Positions 36,034 through 44,490 of a stretch of DNA of 64,000 nucleotides are shown piece after piece. The stretch comes from Paraburkholderia unamae (lineage in GTDB: Bacteria; Pseudomonadota; Gammaproteobacteria; Burkholderiales; Burkholderiaceae), in NCBI RefSeq assembly GCF_003268775.1, contig NZ_QLSU01000002.1:372001-436000 (forward strand), in the 5' to 3' direction. The position numbers were made by a program, and so were the translations under genes. Each line of letters starts with the position of its first letter. Position 1 is the stretch's first letter. Below the pieces are notes generated by a model that saw only the letters and a list, made by a program, of their open reading frames with translations, searched no databases and was not told the DNA's origin.

Positions 36034-37992
36034 TCACTGCGCGCTAGGCGGACTATCGGGCACCGAGCCCGGCGCAGACGGCTTGACGATCAACTGCGCG
36101 CGCAGGTCGCGCGCCATCGTCTCGAAGGCGGGGCGCATCTGCGTGAAATCGTCGGCGCTGCACACGTCGCTCGCGAAATGCGTGCTCCCGGTGCGCGTGA
36201 CGCGCAGCACGTTCGAAGCGGTGTCGAGCGCGTACTGCGAGTTGAAATCCACAAAACGGTTATCGACGTGCTGCGGCATCGGCACGTCGAGCACGCGCAT
36301 GCCCGGCGGCAGGGCAATGCGTGTGCGCTCGGTCACCACCACATTGCGGCACACGAACGGCTGCGTGCGGCGCGATTCGCCGAGCCAGTAGCGCAGGTTC
36401 GCATCGAGCCCGCCCACGAAGCTCGTGAGCGTGGGCACGGGTGTGGTCATCTCGGGATCGACGAAGCCGTCGAAGGTGCCCGTGAGCGTGAGCACGAGCG
36501 GCCCGGCGGTGGCGTCGAGCGAGCTGGAGGCGAGCGTGGCGTTGCCGCGCAGGTTGGCGTTGCGCAGCTCCCATTGCAGCGATTCCTCGCGCTGCGCGGG
36601 CGTTTGCAGGCGCAGCACGCTGCGCGTCTGCTCGGCGGACCAGCCTTGCGCCTGCAAGCGGTAGATGAAGCGCGCGGAGCCGTCGGGCGCGACCGTGATG
36701 TCGAGATCGCTCTCGCGCGTGGTCGTGGCGGTGGCGGGCGTGCGCACCTGGCTGCCGTCGCCGGCGAGCACGGCCACGCGGTCCATGTCGGTCGAGGGCA
36801 GATAGCCGAACTCGATGTTGCTCGCCGTGGAGTCGGCGAACATCTGGAGGTCGGGCAGCCACGTGATGACGTGGTTGATCACGCCGAAGCCGGGCACGCT
36901 CGGCAGCGTGTAGACCGTGCCGCTGTTGACGAGCGCCGGCGTGTTGCGCACGCCCACGGCGTCGAGCAGCGCGCCGAAAAGCGCGACATGGTCCTTGCAG
37001 TCGCCGTAGCGATTGGCCAGCACTTCGGTTGCGCGGTGCGGCACGATCTCGCCGCGCCCGATGTTGATCGCCACGTAGCGGATGTTGCGGCGCACCCAGT
37101 TGTAGAGCGTTTGCGCCTTCGCGCGCGGCGTGTCGTCGCGCGCGGTCAGCGTTTGAGCGAGGCGCACGATTGCCGCGTCGCCCGCGCTCGGGTCCACCGA
37201 GGCCTCGCGATAGACCTTCGCGAACGCCGCATAGTCGGGGAAGGTGGACACCATCAGGCGGTCGCCGTAGCTCACGTAGGCAATCGAGCCATATTCGAGT
37301 CGCTCGAAACTGGACTTGTCGTAGCGGTACTCGTAGCGCGTGCGGCCGTTGAGCGTGACGGGCGGCAGCACGATGAAGCCGCGCGCGTCGGCGTAAAGCG
37401 GCACCTTCTCGGGCAGGTCGTAGATCACGCGAAAATTGTGCGTGGGCGCGAGGTCCGGCGGCGTGAAGTCGCTGAACCAGCCGGGCACGATGGGCACATG
37501 CTGGGTCTTGCGCCACGTGAGATGCACGCGCGCGCCCGGCTCGACGGCCGGGAACACGATGACCTTGTCCTGCACGTCCTGAAACATCGGGGCGTCGAAC
37601 GAGCGCACTTCCTGCACGTCGCGAATCTGCTCGGGCCGTACGTCATGGCGGCCGCCCTGGGCGTCCTCGGTCCAGGCCTCCAGCACCTCCACGTGCGCCA
37701 TCTCGCGGTTGAACCACACGTAATACTGGCCCGCGCGCGCGATGCCGGCCTCCGTGTTCACGCGCAGCGTGAGCGTGTCGAGCTTCGTATAGGAGCCGTC
37801 CGCGTTGACGGTAAACGTCTGCGTTTCCGACTCGTTGGTATAAGGCGCCTGCGCCGCGCTGCCGGCGGGATTCACCGCGCTCGCTTCCATGGGCACGGGC
37901 GTGAGTTGCGCCACCCCTGCGCGCAGGTCGGCGGCCAGCGCTCCGGTGGCCGGGCCGAGAACGGTGAGGCAAAGAGCGAGAGCGAGGCGCAT
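36034..37992 (-). CDS. Secreted DUF3857 / transglutaminase-like protein
   Basis: This 652-residue protein has a cleavable signal peptide (MRLALALCLTVLGPATGALA-A). A DUF3857 beta domain spans about residues 55-230, then comes a transglutaminase-like core with Cys in RYGDCKDHVAL (about 344), His in INHVITWLPD (about 389) and a following Asp (MFADSTA). A C-terminal beta-rich DUF2569-like region follows. Periplasmic proteins of this build may act as peptidases or crosslinking enzymes; the true reaction is unknown. There is no evident operon partner. Confidence 0.82.
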   Translation of the reverse strand: MRLALALCLTVLGPATGALAADLRAGVAQLTPVPMEASAVNPAGSAAQAPYTNESETQTFTVNADGSYTKLDTLTLRVNTEAGIARAGQYYVWFNREMAHVEVLEAWTEDAQGGRHDVRPEQIRDVQEVRSFDAPMFQDVQDKVIVFPAVEPGARVHLTWRKTQHVPIVPGWFSDFTPPDLAPTHNFRVIYDLPEKVPLYADARGFIVLPPVTLNGRTRYEYRYDKSSFERLEYGSIAYVSYGDRLMVSTFPDYAAFAKVYREASVDPSAGDAAIVRLAQTLTARDDTPRAKAQTLYNWVRRNIRYVAINIGRGEIVPHRATEVLANRYGDCKDHVALFGALLDAVGVRNTPALVNSGTVYTLPSVPGFGVINHVITWLPDLQMFADSTASNIEFGYLPSTDMDRVAVLAGDGSQVRTPATATTTRESDLDITVAPDGSARFIYRLQAQGWSAEQTRSVLRLQTPAQREESLQWELRNANLRGNATLASSSLDATAGPLVLTLTGTFDGFVDPEMTTPVPTLTSFVGGLDANLRYWLGESRRTQPFVCRNVVVTERTRIALPPGMRVLDVPMPQHVDNRFVDFNSQYALDTASNVLRVTRTGSTHFASDVCSADDFTQMRPAFETMARDLRAQLIVKPSAPGSVPDSPPSAQ

Positions 37993-38463
37993 GAGGGGGC
38001 TCGGCAGGTGTCGGGTCTCGGGTGAGCGCTACTTCCGTCACTTAAAAGTCATGTTATTGGCTTGTCAAGCGGATGTCGCTCACAGGGAGCGTCGCGGGCC
38101 CTGTATCGAGTATTGAGTCTAGATTCGGGGGCGTGCAATAGCAACGGTTCTCATCTGTTGCCGTGCGATGGCACGTGTCCCAGGGGCCTGGATCGTTCTC
38201 CCAGGCGTTATACGGCGCTGCCGCCGCTTTGCTGCGCGCGCAACAATCTGCCCCGAGCGGGCCGCGCGGTCCCATATGCATCTCCGTCTCATATTGCCAA
38301 GGCCGCGCCTGGGGACTAACGTTCGGGGCAGCCGCACACCGGCACATCGTGTTCCGTGCGTTTGCACACACAAGAACACACAAAAACCACGCCTACCAAC
38401 AGCCATTTCGGATGGAACCGGAGCGAGTGCCCCGCTCGCATTCCGGTTGACTCAGGAGACCCC
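37993..38463. other. Intergenic region upstream of the OxlT-type gene
   Basis: No supported gene in 471 bases. It holds the leftward promoter of the DUF3857 gene and the rightward promoter of the antiporter. The only strong structure is the hairpin at 38416-38448. Confidence 0.5.
38416..38448 (+). promoter_or_regulatory. 12-bp leader hairpin just before the oxlT ribosome site
   Basis: AACCGGAGCGAG (38416-38427) pairs with CTCGC plus TCCGGTT (38435-38439, 38442-38448) across a 2-base bulge and 7-base loop. It ends 4 bases before the CAGGAG ribosome site. This could modulate translation or protect the mRNA end. Confidence 0.55.
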
Positions 38464-39864
38464 ATGAGCAGCGTTGCAGATTCGACGCGCGGTGCGCAGC
38501 CCGTACCATTTTTTTCCAAGGAGGCGACTGTCGCGCCGCCAGGCTTTTCACGCTGGATGGTGCCGCCCGCAGCGCTGGCCGTGCACCTGTGCATTGGCCA
38601 GGCCTATGCGTTCTCCGTGTTCAACGCGCCGCTCACGAAGGTGATCGGCATTACGGCGTCCGCGCCCGATGACTGGTCGCTCACCACGCTCGGCTGGATC
38701 TTCTCGCTCGCCATCGTATTTCTCGGGCTTTCTGCCGCGTTCGGCGGCAAGTGGCTCGAACGCGTGGGCCCGCGCCGCACCATGTTCACGGCCGCGTGCT
38801 GCTTCGGCGGCGGCTTTCTGGTTTCCGCGCTCGGTGTGTATCTGCACCAGATCGCGCTGCTGTATCTCGGCTATGGCGTGATTGGCGGCATCGGCCTCGG
38901 GCTTGGCTACGTGTCGCCGGTTTCCACGCTGATCCGCTGGTTTCCCGACCGCCGCGGCATGGCCACGGGCCTGGCCATCATGGGCTTCGGCGGCGGCGCG
39001 ATGATCGCGGCGCCCCTCTCGGTCATGCTGATGAAGCATTTCGCGAGCGAGACGAGCGCGGGCGTCGCGCAAACCTTCGTGGTGCTCGGCATTGCCTACT
39101 TCATCTCGATGACGATCGGCGCCATCGCCATTCGCGTGCCCGCGCCCGACTGGAAGCCCGCGGGCTGGACGCCGCCTGTCGTCGCGAAGAAGCTCGTGTC
39201 GAACCAGCACGTGCACATCGACCAGGCGCTCAAGACGCCGCAGTTCTACCTCATCTGGCTCGTGCTGTTCCTCAACGTGACGGCCGGCATCGGCGTGCTG
39301 GGCCAGGCCTCGGTGATGATCCAGGAAAGCTTCAAGGACACCGTGAGCGCAGGCGCCGCGGCGGGCTTCGTCGGCCTGCTCTCGCTTTTCAACATGGGCG
39401 GGCGCTTCGTGTGGGCCTCGGCTTCCGACTGGGTGGGCCGCAAGAACACGTACTTCATTTTCTTCGTGTTCGGCGCGCTGCTCTACTACGCGGTGCCGCA
39501 GTTCGCGCAGAGCGGCAACATCGTGCTCTTCGTGCTGGCGTTCTGCCTGATCCTCTCGATGTACGGCGGCGGCTTCTCGACCGTGCCCGCGTATCTCGCG
39601 GACATGTTCGGCACGGCGTTCGTGGGCGGCATTCATGGCCGCCTGCTCACGGCGTGGGCCGCGGCGGGCGTGGCGGGCCCGGTGCTCGTGAACTACGTGC
39701 GCGCCTATCAGGTCGCGCATGGCGTGGCGAAGGCCGACGCCTATACGATGACCGTGCACATCATGGCCGTGCTGCTCGTGGTCGGCTTCATCTGCAATCT
39801 GCTCGTGCGCCGCGTGCACGAAAAGCATCACATGAGCGAGACGCAACTCGCCGCCGGTAAATAA
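38464..39864 (+). CDS. OxlT-type oxalate/formate family MFS antiporter
   Basis: This 466-residue MFS protein of the OFA family has about 12 membrane segments. GQAYAFSVFNAPLTKVIG is in the first segment, YVSPVSTLIRWFPDRRGMAT is in the loop after segment 4, and GGRFVWASASDWVGRKNTYF is the second-half MFS signature. OxlT exchanges oxalate for formate; other OFA members move other organic acids. The lysine in TM11 of true OxlT could not be confirmed by eye. A 42-aa membrane protein follows 13 bases downstream, the same arrangement as known transporter-small-subunit pairs. Confidence 0.85.
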   Translation: MSSVADSTRGAQPVPFFSKEATVAPPGFSRWMVPPAALAVHLCIGQAYAFSVFNAPLTKVIGITASAPDDWSLTTLGWIFSLAIVFLGLSAAFGGKWLERVGPRRTMFTAACCFGGGFLVSALGVYLHQIALLYLGYGVIGGIGLGLGYVSPVSTLIRWFPDRRGMATGLAIMGFGGGAMIAAPLSVMLMKHFASETSAGVAQTFVVLGIAYFISMTIGAIAIRVPAPDWKPAGWTPPVVAKKLVSNQHVHIDQALKTPQFYLIWLVLFLNVTAGIGVLGQASVMIQESFKDTVSAGAAAGFVGLLSLFNMGGRFVWASASDWVGRKNTYFIFFVFGALLYYAVPQFAQSGNIVLFVLAFCLILSMYGGGFSTVPAYLADMFGTAFVGGIHGRLLTAWAAAGVAGPVLVNYVRAYQVAHGVAKADAYTMTVHIMAVLLVVGFICNLLVRRVHEKHHMSETQLAAGK

Positions 39865-39877
39865 GGAGGAACGCATC

Positions 39878-40006
39878 ATGTCTAACCAGGCAGCGACGAA
39901 ATCGTCGAACAAGACGCTCTTGGCGATCTTCTGGCTCTACGTGCTGGTGCCGCTCGTATGGGGCGTGACCAATACGCTCGCGCAGGCCATGAAGCTGTTC
40001 GGCTGA
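39878..40006 (+). CDS. 42-aa MFS transporter small subunit
   Basis: The protein starts MSNQAATKSSNKTLLAIFWL and has one membrane helix (LLAIFWLYVLVPLVWGVTNT). It ends AQAMKLFG. AAGGAGGA is a near-perfect ribosome site before ATG 39878. It lies 13 bases behind the OFA antiporter and ahead of a terminator, so it belongs to that operon. Small single-helix partners of OFA transporters are annotated in related genomes; the role is unproven. Confidence 0.7.
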   Translation: MSNQAATKSSNKTLLAIFWLYVLVPLVWGVTNTLAQAMKLFG

Positions 40007-40033
40007 CGACGCCTTAACCATGCGCTTCATGCT

Positions 40034-40071
40034 GCGGGCCGCCGACGGGAGTCGCGGCCCGCGGCGCTTTT
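40034..40071 (+). terminator. Rho-independent terminator after the oxlT operon
   Basis: A 9-bp stem GCGGGCCGC/GCGGCCCGC (40034-40042, 40054-40062) with an 11-base loop, followed by GGCGCTTTTG. It shows that upstream ATGs near 40020 are not the start of the next gene. Confidence 0.6.
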
Positions 40072-40163
40072 GGGGGTTCGCAAAGCGCCCGGACAAATTC
40101 CGGGCACAGCTTCGCCGCAGCGCAGTACGATGCGTTTTTCGTACGATGTTCCGGAGACGGCCG

Positions 40164-41597
40164 ATGGTGCGGCTCATGATGATCCTGCTGGGCGTGGAGT
40201 ATCTGCGCGCGCGCTGGCGCGGCGTAATGGTCGCGGGCGTGGTGAGCGTGCTCGTGGGCGCGGCGCTATTTATCGACGCGCTGGACGGCGTGCTGTATTT
40301 CCCCATTGCGCCGTTCGCCTGGCTGCTGCTGCTCGAAGGCCTCGCCACCCTGGCGGTGGCGTGGACGGGCATGGGCGGTCAGCGCACGCTGCGCTATGTG
40401 AAGGGCGTTGGTTTTTGCATCACGGCGGCGCTCGTGCTTTCGGGCTTCCGTCACGCCTCGTTCATCCTGTCGATGGTGTTCGCCACGCTCTTTCTCGCCG
40501 ACGGCCTCTTGCAGATCGCCTCGGCGTGGGTCGTGCGCTATCGCACCTGGCGGCTCGCCGTGGCGGGCGGCGTGTTGCAGATCGCCATCGCGATCTTTCT
40601 CTACCAGCCCTATCCCACGCACTACAAGGGTACCGTGCCCTATTGCCTTGGGCTCGTGCTGATGTTCGCGGGCTGGAATCTGCTGCTGCTCGCGTATCGC
40701 GCGCGCCGTCTCGCCGTCAATCCGGCGGTGACGCAGGGCGGCGCGGCGGCGCTCATCGCGAGTGCGGTGGGCGCGGCGCAGGGCAAGGCGGCGAAGCTCG
40801 CGCAAACCGTGTTCGACGGACCGCCCGCGCCGCACGAGCGCGCGATCACGGTGCACGTGTGGACGCCGGTGGGCAGTTCGAGGGCCGAGGCGCGGCGCCA
40901 GCCGATCATCGACCGGTATATTGCCGCCGTGGATCGCGACGGCGTGATCTCCACGGGCCACGCCGCGCTCGAATCGCCCGAGCGCGTGTACATCAGCCTG
41001 TATCCGGCGGTGGAAATCGATCGGAATCCCGACGAATTCGCGCGCACGCTGCGGGCGACGCGCGAAAACGACGTGCCCGGCCTGTTCCAGCCCGACTACG
41101 CGACGGAGTCGAAGGCATGGTGCGCGTCCACGCGCCAGGTGCGCATTCGCAACTACGATCCGCTGCGGCTGGACAGCTTCTGGCAGCGCTATCGCGAGGA
41201 TACGACCTACAACCTCACGCACCGCAACTGTTCGAGCACGGTTTCGCACGCGCTGGAGGCGGCGCTCGAAGGCGCGACGCCGCGCGTGTGGGGCCACGGC
41301 TGGCTCGCGTTCGTGCGCATGCTCTCGACGCCGGAGCTATGGGTGGCCGCGCAACTGCGCAAGCGCGGGCAGACCATGGCGTGGACGCCGGGGCTCACGC
41401 TCGACTATGCGCGCGCGCTGAGCATGCTGGCGGACCCGCGGCCCACGGGCTGGGCGCGCATGCTGCGCGTGCTGCGGGTGCGCATGCTAAGACGCGAGCG
41501 GCGGCGCGAACGCGAGCGCGCCCACCGCATGGCGCCCTCGGCGCGCGCACCTGCTGCGGGCGAGGCCGCGCGCGGCGAGGGCTCGCCGCACGCGTGA
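40164..41597 (+). CDS. HdeD-like membrane domain fused to a papain-like (LRAT/NlpC-type) domain
   Basis: This 477-residue protein has about six membrane segments over the first 190 residues (MVAGVVSVLVGAALFIDALD and others), laid out like the HdeD/DUF308 family. A soluble part follows with TGHAALESPERVYISLYP (His266) and LTHRNCSSTVSHALEAAL (Cys356). The order His then Cys with an NCSS motif resembles circularly permuted papain-like folds (LRAT/NlpC-type). The activity and substrate are unknown. The start at 40164 is chosen because GGAGACGGCCG precedes it and a terminator lies upstream. It may act on lipids or peptides at the membrane. Confidence 0.6.
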   Translation: MVRLMMILLGVEYLRARWRGVMVAGVVSVLVGAALFIDALDGVLYFPIAPFAWLLLLEGLATLAVAWTGMGGQRTLRYVKGVGFCITAALVLSGFRHASFILSMVFATLFLADGLLQIASAWVVRYRTWRLAVAGGVLQIAIAIFLYQPYPTHYKGTVPYCLGLVLMFAGWNLLLLAYRARRLAVNPAVTQGGAAALIASAVGAAQGKAAKLAQTVFDGPPAPHERAITVHVWTPVGSSRAEARRQPIIDRYIAAVDRDGVISTGHAALESPERVYISLYPAVEIDRNPDEFARTLRATRENDVPGLFQPDYATESKAWCASTRQVRIRNYDPLRLDSFWQRYREDTTYNLTHRNCSSTVSHALEAALEGATPRVWGHGWLAFVRMLSTPELWVAAQLRKRGQTMAWTPGLTLDYARALSMLADPRPTGWARMLRVLRVRMLRRERRRERERAHRMAPSARAPAAGEAARGEGSPHA

Positions 41598-41613
41598 AGC
41601 ACCGGGTGTGCCC

Positions 41614-42636
41614 TCACACGTCGCAGGTCGAGCCCGCGCCCGCAGCCTGCTCGCGCGCGGCCTTGGCGCCTTCGACCTGGAGGATGGTGGGCAGCGACAC
41701 GCCGTTCTTCGCCGCCGTCACTTCCGCGAGAATCGACACCGCGATCTCGGGCGGCGTGCGGCTGCCGATATAGATTCCCACCGGCCCGTGCAGCCGCGCG
41801 AGTTCGGCCTCGCTCAAGTCGAACTCCTTGAGACGCTCGCGCCGCGCCGCGTTGTTGCGCCGCGAGCCCAGCGCGCCCACGTAGAACGCGCGCGTTTTGA
41901 GCGCTTCCATGAGCGCGAGGTCGTCGAGCTTGGGGTCGTGCGTGAGCGCGATCACGGCGCAGCGCTCGTCGAGCTTCATGTCGAGCACGGTGTCGTCGGG
42001 CATGGTGCGCACGAGCGTCGTGCCGGGCACGTCCCACGTGTCGGTGTATTCCTCGCGCGGGTCGCACACGGTCACCTGGTAGTCGAGCCCCGCCGCGATC
42101 TGGCACAGGTAGCGCGAGAGCTGCCCCGCGCCGATCACCAGCATGCGGTAACGCGGGCCGTGGATCGTGAGCAGGCGCGCGTCGTCGAAGTCCACGCCGT
42201 CGGTCGCGTTCGCGGGGCCGAGCGTGGCCTTGCCCGTGGCCATGTCGAGTGTGCGCGCAACGAGTTCGCCGCGCTCGACGCTCGCGAGCAGCGCGCCGAT
42301 GTTCGAAGCCTCGCTCAGCGGTTCTAGCACGAGCTGGATCGTGCCGCCGCATGGCAGTCCGAAACGATGCGCTTCTTCCGCCGTGATGCCGTATTTCACG
42401 GCCTCCGGTTTGGCGATCGTCACGCCTTCGCGGCGCACGCGGTCGATGAGATCGTCCTCGATGCAGCCGCCCGACACGGAGCCGACCACGAGGCCGTCGT
42501 CGCGCACCACGAGCATCGCGCCCTCGGGGCGGGGCGACGAACCCCATGTCTTCACTACCGTGACGAGCATCGCGCGGTGGCCCGCTGCGAGCCAGCGCAC
42601 GCTCGACTTCAGAACTTCGAGATCCACGCTGTCCAT
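41614..42636 (-). CDS. XdhC/CoxF-family molybdenum-hydroxylase maturation protein
   Basis: This 340-residue protein has the N-terminal XdhC/CoxI domain (LVTVVKTWGSSPRPEGAMLV, GGCIEDDLIDRV) and a C-terminal Rossmann domain with LLTIHGPRYRMLVIGAGQLS and YVGALGSRRNNAARRERL. XdhC proteins bind molybdenum cofactor and insert its sulfurated form into xanthine-dehydrogenase-type enzymes. It is the last gene of the cox operon, and its start overlaps the coxG end by 28 bases. Assignment to this operon's enzyme is inferred from position. Confidence 0.9.
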   Translation of the reverse strand: MDSVDLEVLKSSVRWLAAGHRAMLVTVVKTWGSSPRPEGAMLVVRDDGLVVGSVSGGCIEDDLIDRVRREGVTIAKPEAVKYGITAEEAHRFGLPCGGTIQLVLEPLSEASNIGALLASVERGELVARTLDMATGKATLGPANATDGVDFDDARLLTIHGPRYRMLVIGAGQLSRYLCQIAAGLDYQVTVCDPREEYTDTWDVPGTTLVRTMPDDTVLDMKLDERCAVIALTHDPKLDDLALMEALKTRAFYVGALGSRRNNAARRERLKEFDLSEAELARLHGPVGIYIGSRTPPEIAVSILAEVTAAKNGVSLPTILQVEGAKAAREQAAGAGSTCDV

Positions 42637-43196
42637 GATCGTTTCCTCTTTTGCTGATCTTCCGCGCCTTCACCTTCGCCTTCGCTCGCGGCTTGCGCGT
42701 CCGCCTCGGCGTTCGCCTCGCCCGCGTCCTCTTGCGCCGGCTCCTGCGCGGCGCCCCCGCCCAACTGCTCGCCGAAGCGCTTGAAGAACTCGGCGGCGAT
42801 CTTGCGCGCCGCGCCGTCCACGAGGCGCGAGCCGATCTGCGCAAGCTTGCCGCCCACCTGCGCGTTGGCCGTGTAGGTGAGCGTGGTCGATTCGTCGCCG
42901 GCGGGTTCGAGCTTCACGTGCGCGTCGCCCTTGCCGAAACCGGCCGCGCCGCCCTGACCTTCGAAGACGATCGTGTAGCTGTTCGGGGCGTCGATATCGG
43001 CGAGCTGCATGCGGCCCTTGAAGCGCGCCTTCACCGGGCCTACGGAGGCAGTGAGCGCGACAGCATACGCGTTCTCGCCGTCGGCTTCGATGCTTTCGCA
43101 GCCCGGTATGCAGGCCTTGAGGATGGCCGTGTCGTTGAGCGCCTCCCAGGCGCGTTGCTGCGGCACCGGCAGCGTGTGGCTTTCGGTCAGCTCCAT
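42609..43196 (-). CDS. coxG: CoxG-family SRPBCC protein
   Basis: This 195-residue protein starts MELTESHTLPVPQQRAWEAL. The SRPBCC-fold CoxG core (about 1-145) includes LKACIPGCESIE and GKLAQIGSRLVDGAARKIAA. The last 50 residues are acidic then basic, low-complexity (SEGEGEGAEDQQKRKRSW). CoxG of Oligotropha recruits the cox enzyme to the membrane. It overlaps both neighbours (10 bases with coxE, 28 with xdhC), suggesting tight translational coupling. Confidence 0.87.
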   Translation of the reverse strand: MELTESHTLPVPQQRAWEALNDTAILKACIPGCESIEADGENAYAVALTASVGPVKARFKGRMQLADIDAPNSYTIVFEGQGGAAGFGKGDAHVKLEPAGDESTTLTYTANAQVGGKLAQIGSRLVDGAARKIAAEFFKRFGEQLGGGAAQEPAQEDAGEANAEADAQAASEGEGEGAEDQQKRKRSWTAWISKF

Positions 43197-44485
43197 CGTG
43201 TGGCTCCTTGTGCCGGGCGCCCGGGCGGCGTGTGCAATGCGCGCGATGCTTGCCGCGCCGCGGGCGCATGCGCAATCGGCGTGACTTCGCACAGGCTGCG
43301 CGCGAACGCTTCCAGGCTGTCGAGATTGTGGACGGGGTAATGCGCGTCGACGTGCGGCAGCATTGCCTGCACGCCGCGCGCCTTGGGCGCGAAATCGCGG
43401 TAACGCAAGAGCGGATTGAGCCAGACCACGCGGTGCGCGAAGCGGTGCAGGCGCGCCATTTCTTCGCCGAGCCCGCCGCAAGCGTCGTGGTCGAGCCCGT
43501 CGGTGACGACCAGCACGGTGGCGCGGCCACCGAGCATGCGGCGCGCCCAGCGCCGGTTGAACTCCGCGAGCGTCGCGCCGATGCGCGTGCCGCCCGACCA
43601 GTCCGCGACCTGGGTGGCGAGCTGCGCGAGCGCGATGTCGGGGTCGCGTTCGCGCAATGCGCGCGTGGCGTGCGTCAGGCGCGTGCCGAACAGGAACACT
43701 TGCAGGCGCTCGCGCGATTGCAGCAGCGCGTGGCAGAAGTAGAGCACCGCGCGCGAATAACTGCTCATCGACCCGGAGATGTCGAGCAGCAGCACGAGCG
43801 GCAGCTTGCGCTCCACGGGCGCGCGATATTTCCACACGGTCCAGTCGCCGCCCGCGCGCACGGCGTGGCGGGCGCTTGCGCGCAGGTCGGCGTGCGTGCC
43901 GCGCGATGAGGCTTTCAGGCGGCGCGTGCGAACGGTGGCGAGCGGCAGGCGGCGCGCGCGGATCAGGTGGCGCAGCGCGCGCCATTCGTCGGCGGAAAGC
44001 GTGTCGAAGTCGCGCTGGCGCAGGCGTTCTTCGGCGCTGAAGGTGGCGTGCGCGCGCAACTCGTGTTCTTCGTGCGAGGGCGGCGGCTTTGCGCCGGGGC
44101 GAGTGGCGGGGCGCGCCGCGAGTGCATCGGCGAGGCGGTTGTTGCGGCGTGGCGGCGGCACGCCGCCTTGCACCTTCGGCAGCAGCAGCGCGCGCAGCTT
44201 GCCTTCGAAATCGGGATCACGCCAGAAGAGGGCGAAGGCCGCGTCGAAGATCTCGCGCTCGTCGGGCGCGCTCGTGAGGAGCGCGGCGAGCGCCGCATGC
44301 ACGTCGTCGCGGCGGCCGAGGTCGATATGGCGCAGCGCTTCGATCGCATCGACGGCGCGCGAGGGCGACAGCGGCAGGCCCGCGCCGCGCAGCACGCGCA
44401 CGAAGTGCACGATGTTGCGCGCGAATGTGGGTGCGAGCGTGGGCACGCCCGTGGCCGATGTTGCGTGCGTCAAGGCGGCGGCCAT
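43187..44485 (-). CDS. coxE: CoxE-type VWA protein
   Basis: This 432-residue protein has the CoxE family N-terminal part (VHFVRVLRGAGLPLSPSRAV) and a von Willebrand A domain with the MIDAS motif DISGSMSSYSRAV near 240 and TDGLDHDACGG near 335. In cox systems CoxE works with the AAA+ CoxD to mature the Cu/Mo or Mo active site. It begins 5 bases after the moxR/coxD stop. Length and motif are normal. Confidence 0.88.
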   Translation of the reverse strand: MAAALTHATSATGVPTLAPTFARNIVHFVRVLRGAGLPLSPSRAVDAIEALRHIDLGRRDDVHAALAALLTSAPDEREIFDAAFALFWRDPDFEGKLRALLLPKVQGGVPPPRRNNRLADALAARPATRPGAKPPPSHEEHELRAHATFSAEERLRQRDFDTLSADEWRALRHLIRARRLPLATVRTRRLKASSRGTHADLRASARHAVRAGGDWTVWKYRAPVERKLPLVLLLDISGSMSSYSRAVLYFCHALLQSRERLQVFLFGTRLTHATRALRERDPDIALAQLATQVADWSGGTRIGATLAEFNRRWARRMLGGRATVLVVTDGLDHDACGGLGEEMARLHRFAHRVVWLNPLLRYRDFAPKARGVQAMLPHVDAHYPVHNLDSLEAFARSLCEVTPIAHAPAARQASRALHTPPGRPAQGATRWS

Positions 44486-44490
44486 CGTGC

